In this document: piece after piece, positions 62,166 to 64,000 of the stretch | Numbering within the stretch: the stretch's first letter is position 1 | Layout of the letters: each line of letters opens with the position of its first letter | Assembly (NCBI GenBank): GCA_963665595.2 | Contig: CAXXJK010000009.1 | Coordinates: 248,001-312,000 of the forward strand | Direction of reading: 5' to 3' | Length of the DNA: 64,000 nt | Origin: G963665595 sp963665595 | GTDB lineage: Bacteria; Actinomycetota; Coriobacteriia; Coriobacteriales; CADBOM01 | Translations under genes and position numbers: made by a program | Notes under the pieces: model-generated | What the model was told of the DNA's origin: nothing | The model's input: the letters and a program-made list of their open reading frames with translations, nothing else | The model's database searches: none

Positions 62166-63087
62166 TCAGTCATTTACATAGGTGAGCCATTCCTCATATT
62201 CTGGCACCTCACCATGCAGAATAGCAAAAAAAACGTTCATTCAAAGCTTTTGTTATAGGGCCAGGAGTCCCCACAATGCGTCGATCAACCGAATGTATCG
62301 GGGTGATCTCTGCAGCAGATCCAGTAAAGAATACTTCATCGGCACAATAAAGATCGCTGCGCACCAAAGACTCTTCAGCTACATCATAGCCAAGATCCAA
62401 TGCTATCTGGATTATGGAATCACGGGTAATCCCTTCTAAAACCCCATCCGACAAAGGAGGTGTGGAAATAACTTCATCTCGCACAATAAAAATGTTTTCT
62501 CCTGAGCCCTCAGCAACCATACCGGCCTCATTAAGCAGTATCGCCTCTCCAAACCCATTCTCCGAACACTCGATATGAGCAAGGCCTGAGTTGAGATAAC
62601 TCGCTGATGACTTTATGGCACCGGGTGTAGAATTCACTGAACGTTGACGCCACGATGAGATACTCACGTCGAGACCGTTTTTCTGCGCCTCCTCACCAAG
62701 ATACGAGTCCCATGGCCACACGGCAATTATCACATCAATTGGGCAGTTACGCGGGTCAACGCCTAGCGTCCCAAATCCACGGTATGCGAGTGGGCGAACG
62801 TAACATTGCTCAAGACCATTCTTTTTCACTGTCTCAACCACTGCATCGCACAGCTCATCTATGGTATAAGGAATATCCATACGAATCATTTTGCCAGAAT
62901 TTAAAAGACGCTTGCAATGCTCTCTGAGCCGAAAGACTTCGGGTCCCTTCTCCGTACGGTAACAGCGAATACCTTCAAAAACAGCCGTACCATAATGCAA
63001 TGCATGAGAGAGTACGTGCGTCGTACATTCTTCCCAAGGAACAAACTTCCCATTTTGCCATATATAATCGCTACCCTGAAAACCCAT
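62166..63087 (-). CDS. ilvE: Branched-chain amino acid aminotransferase (tail frameshifted as read)
   Basis: About 306 residues after correction, from ATG 63087 (AGAAAGG upstream). Last step of leucine, isoleucine and valine synthesis. Fold-type IV motifs: HALHYGTAVFEGIRCYRTEK, YVRPLAYRGFGTLG, KSSASYLNSGLA, EAILLNEAGMVAEGSGENIF and GITRDSIIQIALDLGYDV. As read, a run of eight T (62226-62233, minus strand) shifts the frame and stops at 62209 after NERFFCYSAW. Taking one T away gives NERFFAILHGEVPEYEEW, then LTYVND and a stop at 62166, the normal family tail. Homopolymer sequence error is the likely cause. Confidence 0.92.
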
Positions 63088-63221
63088 GCCACAAACCTTT
63101 CTCCTACACGACCGATCAACGCAAATGCACGTACACAAACACCTACTGATGAGTATTTCTACTATTTTAATTATTAACGGTAGTCTGTCCAGCCACAACA
63201 GGCAATAGAGTTCAGATACTA

Positions 63222-63239
63222 TGTGAACGGAAGTTCACA
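63222..63239. repeat. Short inverted repeat after the UspA gene
   Basis: TGTGAAC-GGAA-GTTCACA, 7-base arms, 8 bases beyond the UspA stop and about 135 bases before ilvE. No T-run. It could be a weak transcript end or an operator for ilvE. The rest of 63088-63221 shows no gene. Confidence 0.4.
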
Positions 63240-63246
63240 GACAGGC

Positions 63247-63720
63247 TTACTTGACTATGAGCACCGGCATTTCAGCATTACGAAGCACGGCGGTGCTAAC
63301 GCTTCCCAACATACCCCGAAACGCGCCGAGCCCACGACAGCCCATAACAATCAGGTCGCATTGTTTCGATTGCGCATATTCAACAATGCGATCGGAAGGA
63401 ACATCGCCCGCAATCAAATCAATAAAAACTTTGTTACGAACTCCTGCAAGCTGAGGGTCAACATGACGATGAAGTTCCTCATCAATCTTTTGAATCGCAT
63501 CTTCTCGGAAAGAATGCAACTGATCCTCTTGAAACTCTTCCACACTCTTGTCTAAATTATGAGCAGCTAGTTGAAGTTCAAGCTCTTCTGCAAGGTCAAC
63601 AATCTGAACAATACGCAACTCTATACGATCATCCGTAGTGGCGAGTCGCAAGGCTTCGCGTAACGCCATCGTAGATGGCTCGGAATTATCATAGGCAACA
63701 ACAATCGTATCGTAAATCAT
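63247..63720 (-). CDS. Universal stress protein (UspA family)
   Basis: 157 residues. Usp fold beginning TIVVAYDNSEPSTMALREAL and ending with the ATP-binding pattern MGCRGLGAFRGMLGSVSTAV (G-x2-G-x9-G-S), so an ATP-binding member. The insert of charged helix around residues 55-90 is longer than usual. Role in stress survival is inferred from the family only. 15 bases after the next upstream gene. Confidence 0.92.
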   Translation of the reverse strand: MIYDTIVVAYDNSEPSTMALREALRLATTDDRIELRIVQIVDLAEELELQLAAHNLDKSVEEFQEDQLHSFREDAIQKIDEELHRHVDPQLAGVRNKVFIDLIAGDVPSDRIVEYAQSKQCDLIVMGCRGLGAFRGMLGSVSTAVLRNAEMPVLIVK

Positions 63721-63735
63721 AATAGCAGCTCTTCC

Positions 63736-63945
63736 CTATTCTTTATTGCCCCGAAAATAATCTCTCCAGTGCGGCCCTATACGATATATCAATGTCATCT
63801 GCGGAAGAGTTACTTTTGCCGCGTCTGACCCCAGTCTATCACGCAATTCTTCTTTAGTAGTAGCATTGAATATATCCTCGATCCGAGAATCAGAATATCC
63901 CACAAATAACTGTTTCAATTCGTCAACCTCTTCATTTGATATCAT
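63736..63945 (-). CDS. Small hypothetical protein
   Basis: 69 residues, mostly helical and charged (MISNEEVDELKQLFVGYSDS; then ATTKEELRDRLGSD). AGG lies a few bases before the ATG at 63945. 15 bases before the UspA gene on the same strand, so probably one transcript. No family recognised. The remaining 63946-64000 holds only its upstream region. Confidence 0.6.
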   Translation of the reverse strand: MISNEEVDELKQLFVGYSDSRIEDIFNATTKEELRDRLGSDAAKVTLPQMTLIYRIGPHWRDYFRGNKE

Positions 63946-64000
63946 TGAAACCTGCCTATTCGCCCATGTCCTATCGTTGTTCGAGATATCTATGCGGGAA

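Noticed and set aside
63222..63239. TGTGA...TCACA resembling a CRP site
   Set aside because: The spacing between half-sites is 8 instead of 6 bases, and it lies just after a gene end, so a small stem-loop is the safer description.
1..64000. CRISPR arrays, prophage, insertion sequences, large direct repeats
   Set aside because: None seen: no regularly spaced repeats, no transposase, integrase or phage structural genes, and gene order looks like conserved core genome.

Overview
The window is a compact bacterial chromosome segment of roughly mid-40s percent GC (by eye), with most genes on the minus strand in tightly packed operons. The best guess for the source is a low-GC member of the Coriobacteriia (Actinobacteria). 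This rests on the Gram-positive type SOS boxes, the gene order rny / spoVS / miaB / miaA / dapF / dapL / hflX / lexA / nrdR, a DapL-type lysine pathway and indolepyruvate oxidoreductase genes. No rRNA or species-specific marker is present, so this is an inference. No phage, insertion sequence or CRISPR array was seen. It reads as core genome with a few lineage-specific islands.

Layout: 0-5.6 kb (minus) holds a partial cobU-like gene, rluB, scpB, scpA, an M50 peptidase and an ABC-F ATPase. Three tRNA genes follow (Val-CAC and Asn on minus, a CAU tRNA on plus). At 6.3-11.0 kb (plus) is the leucine operon leuA-leuC-leuD-leuB, preceded by a leucine-rich leader peptide and a terminator/antiterminator, a classical attenuator. 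At 11.1-22.4 kb (minus) are rpoD, dnaG, ribF, truB, nrnA, rbfA, infB, nusA and rimP. A permease and a DUF1015 gene are on plus at 22.7-26.9 kb, around an Rrf2 regulator and a NERD-like membrane protein. At 27-31 kb is paaK-iorB-iorA. At 31-34 kb are a thioesterase, degV, two tandem dUTPase-like genes, nrdR and a 55-residue membrane protein that faces lexA across three SOS boxes. The 34.9-44.8 kb stretch carries hflX, dapL, dapF, miaA, miaB, a PHP gene, spoVS, a GHKL ATPase and rny. Three unknown membrane-anchored proteins lie at 45-47.5 kb. The histidine operon hisZGDCBHAFIE plus modD runs from 56.3 down to 47.6 kb. dnaE, a YerC-like regulator, cimA, ilvE and a UspA gene close the window.

How it works together: leuBCD should serve both leucine synthesis and, with cimA, the citramalate route to 2-ketobutyrate for isoleucine; ilvE does the last transamination. 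The histidine pathway is complete except for a histidinol-phosphate phosphatase. paaK and iorAB point to arylpyruvate oxidation to aryl-acyl-CoA.

Points of most interest: (1) two overlapping dUTPase paralogues with complementary loss of catalytic motifs, suggesting an obligate hetero-oligomeric enzyme; (2) a SOS-box-controlled 55-residue tail-anchored protein divergent from lexA, a candidate checkpoint or division inhibitor; (3) the leu attenuator; (4) a zinc-ribbon-like tail on NusA, with no YlxR gene between nusA and infB. Caution: leuB, rpoD, ribF, truB, nrnA and ilvE are interrupted by about 18 single-base shifts, nearly all one-base gains. They cluster at 10.6-11.3 kb and 15.2-17.4 kb and hit an essential sigma factor, so sequence error is more likely than gene decay.
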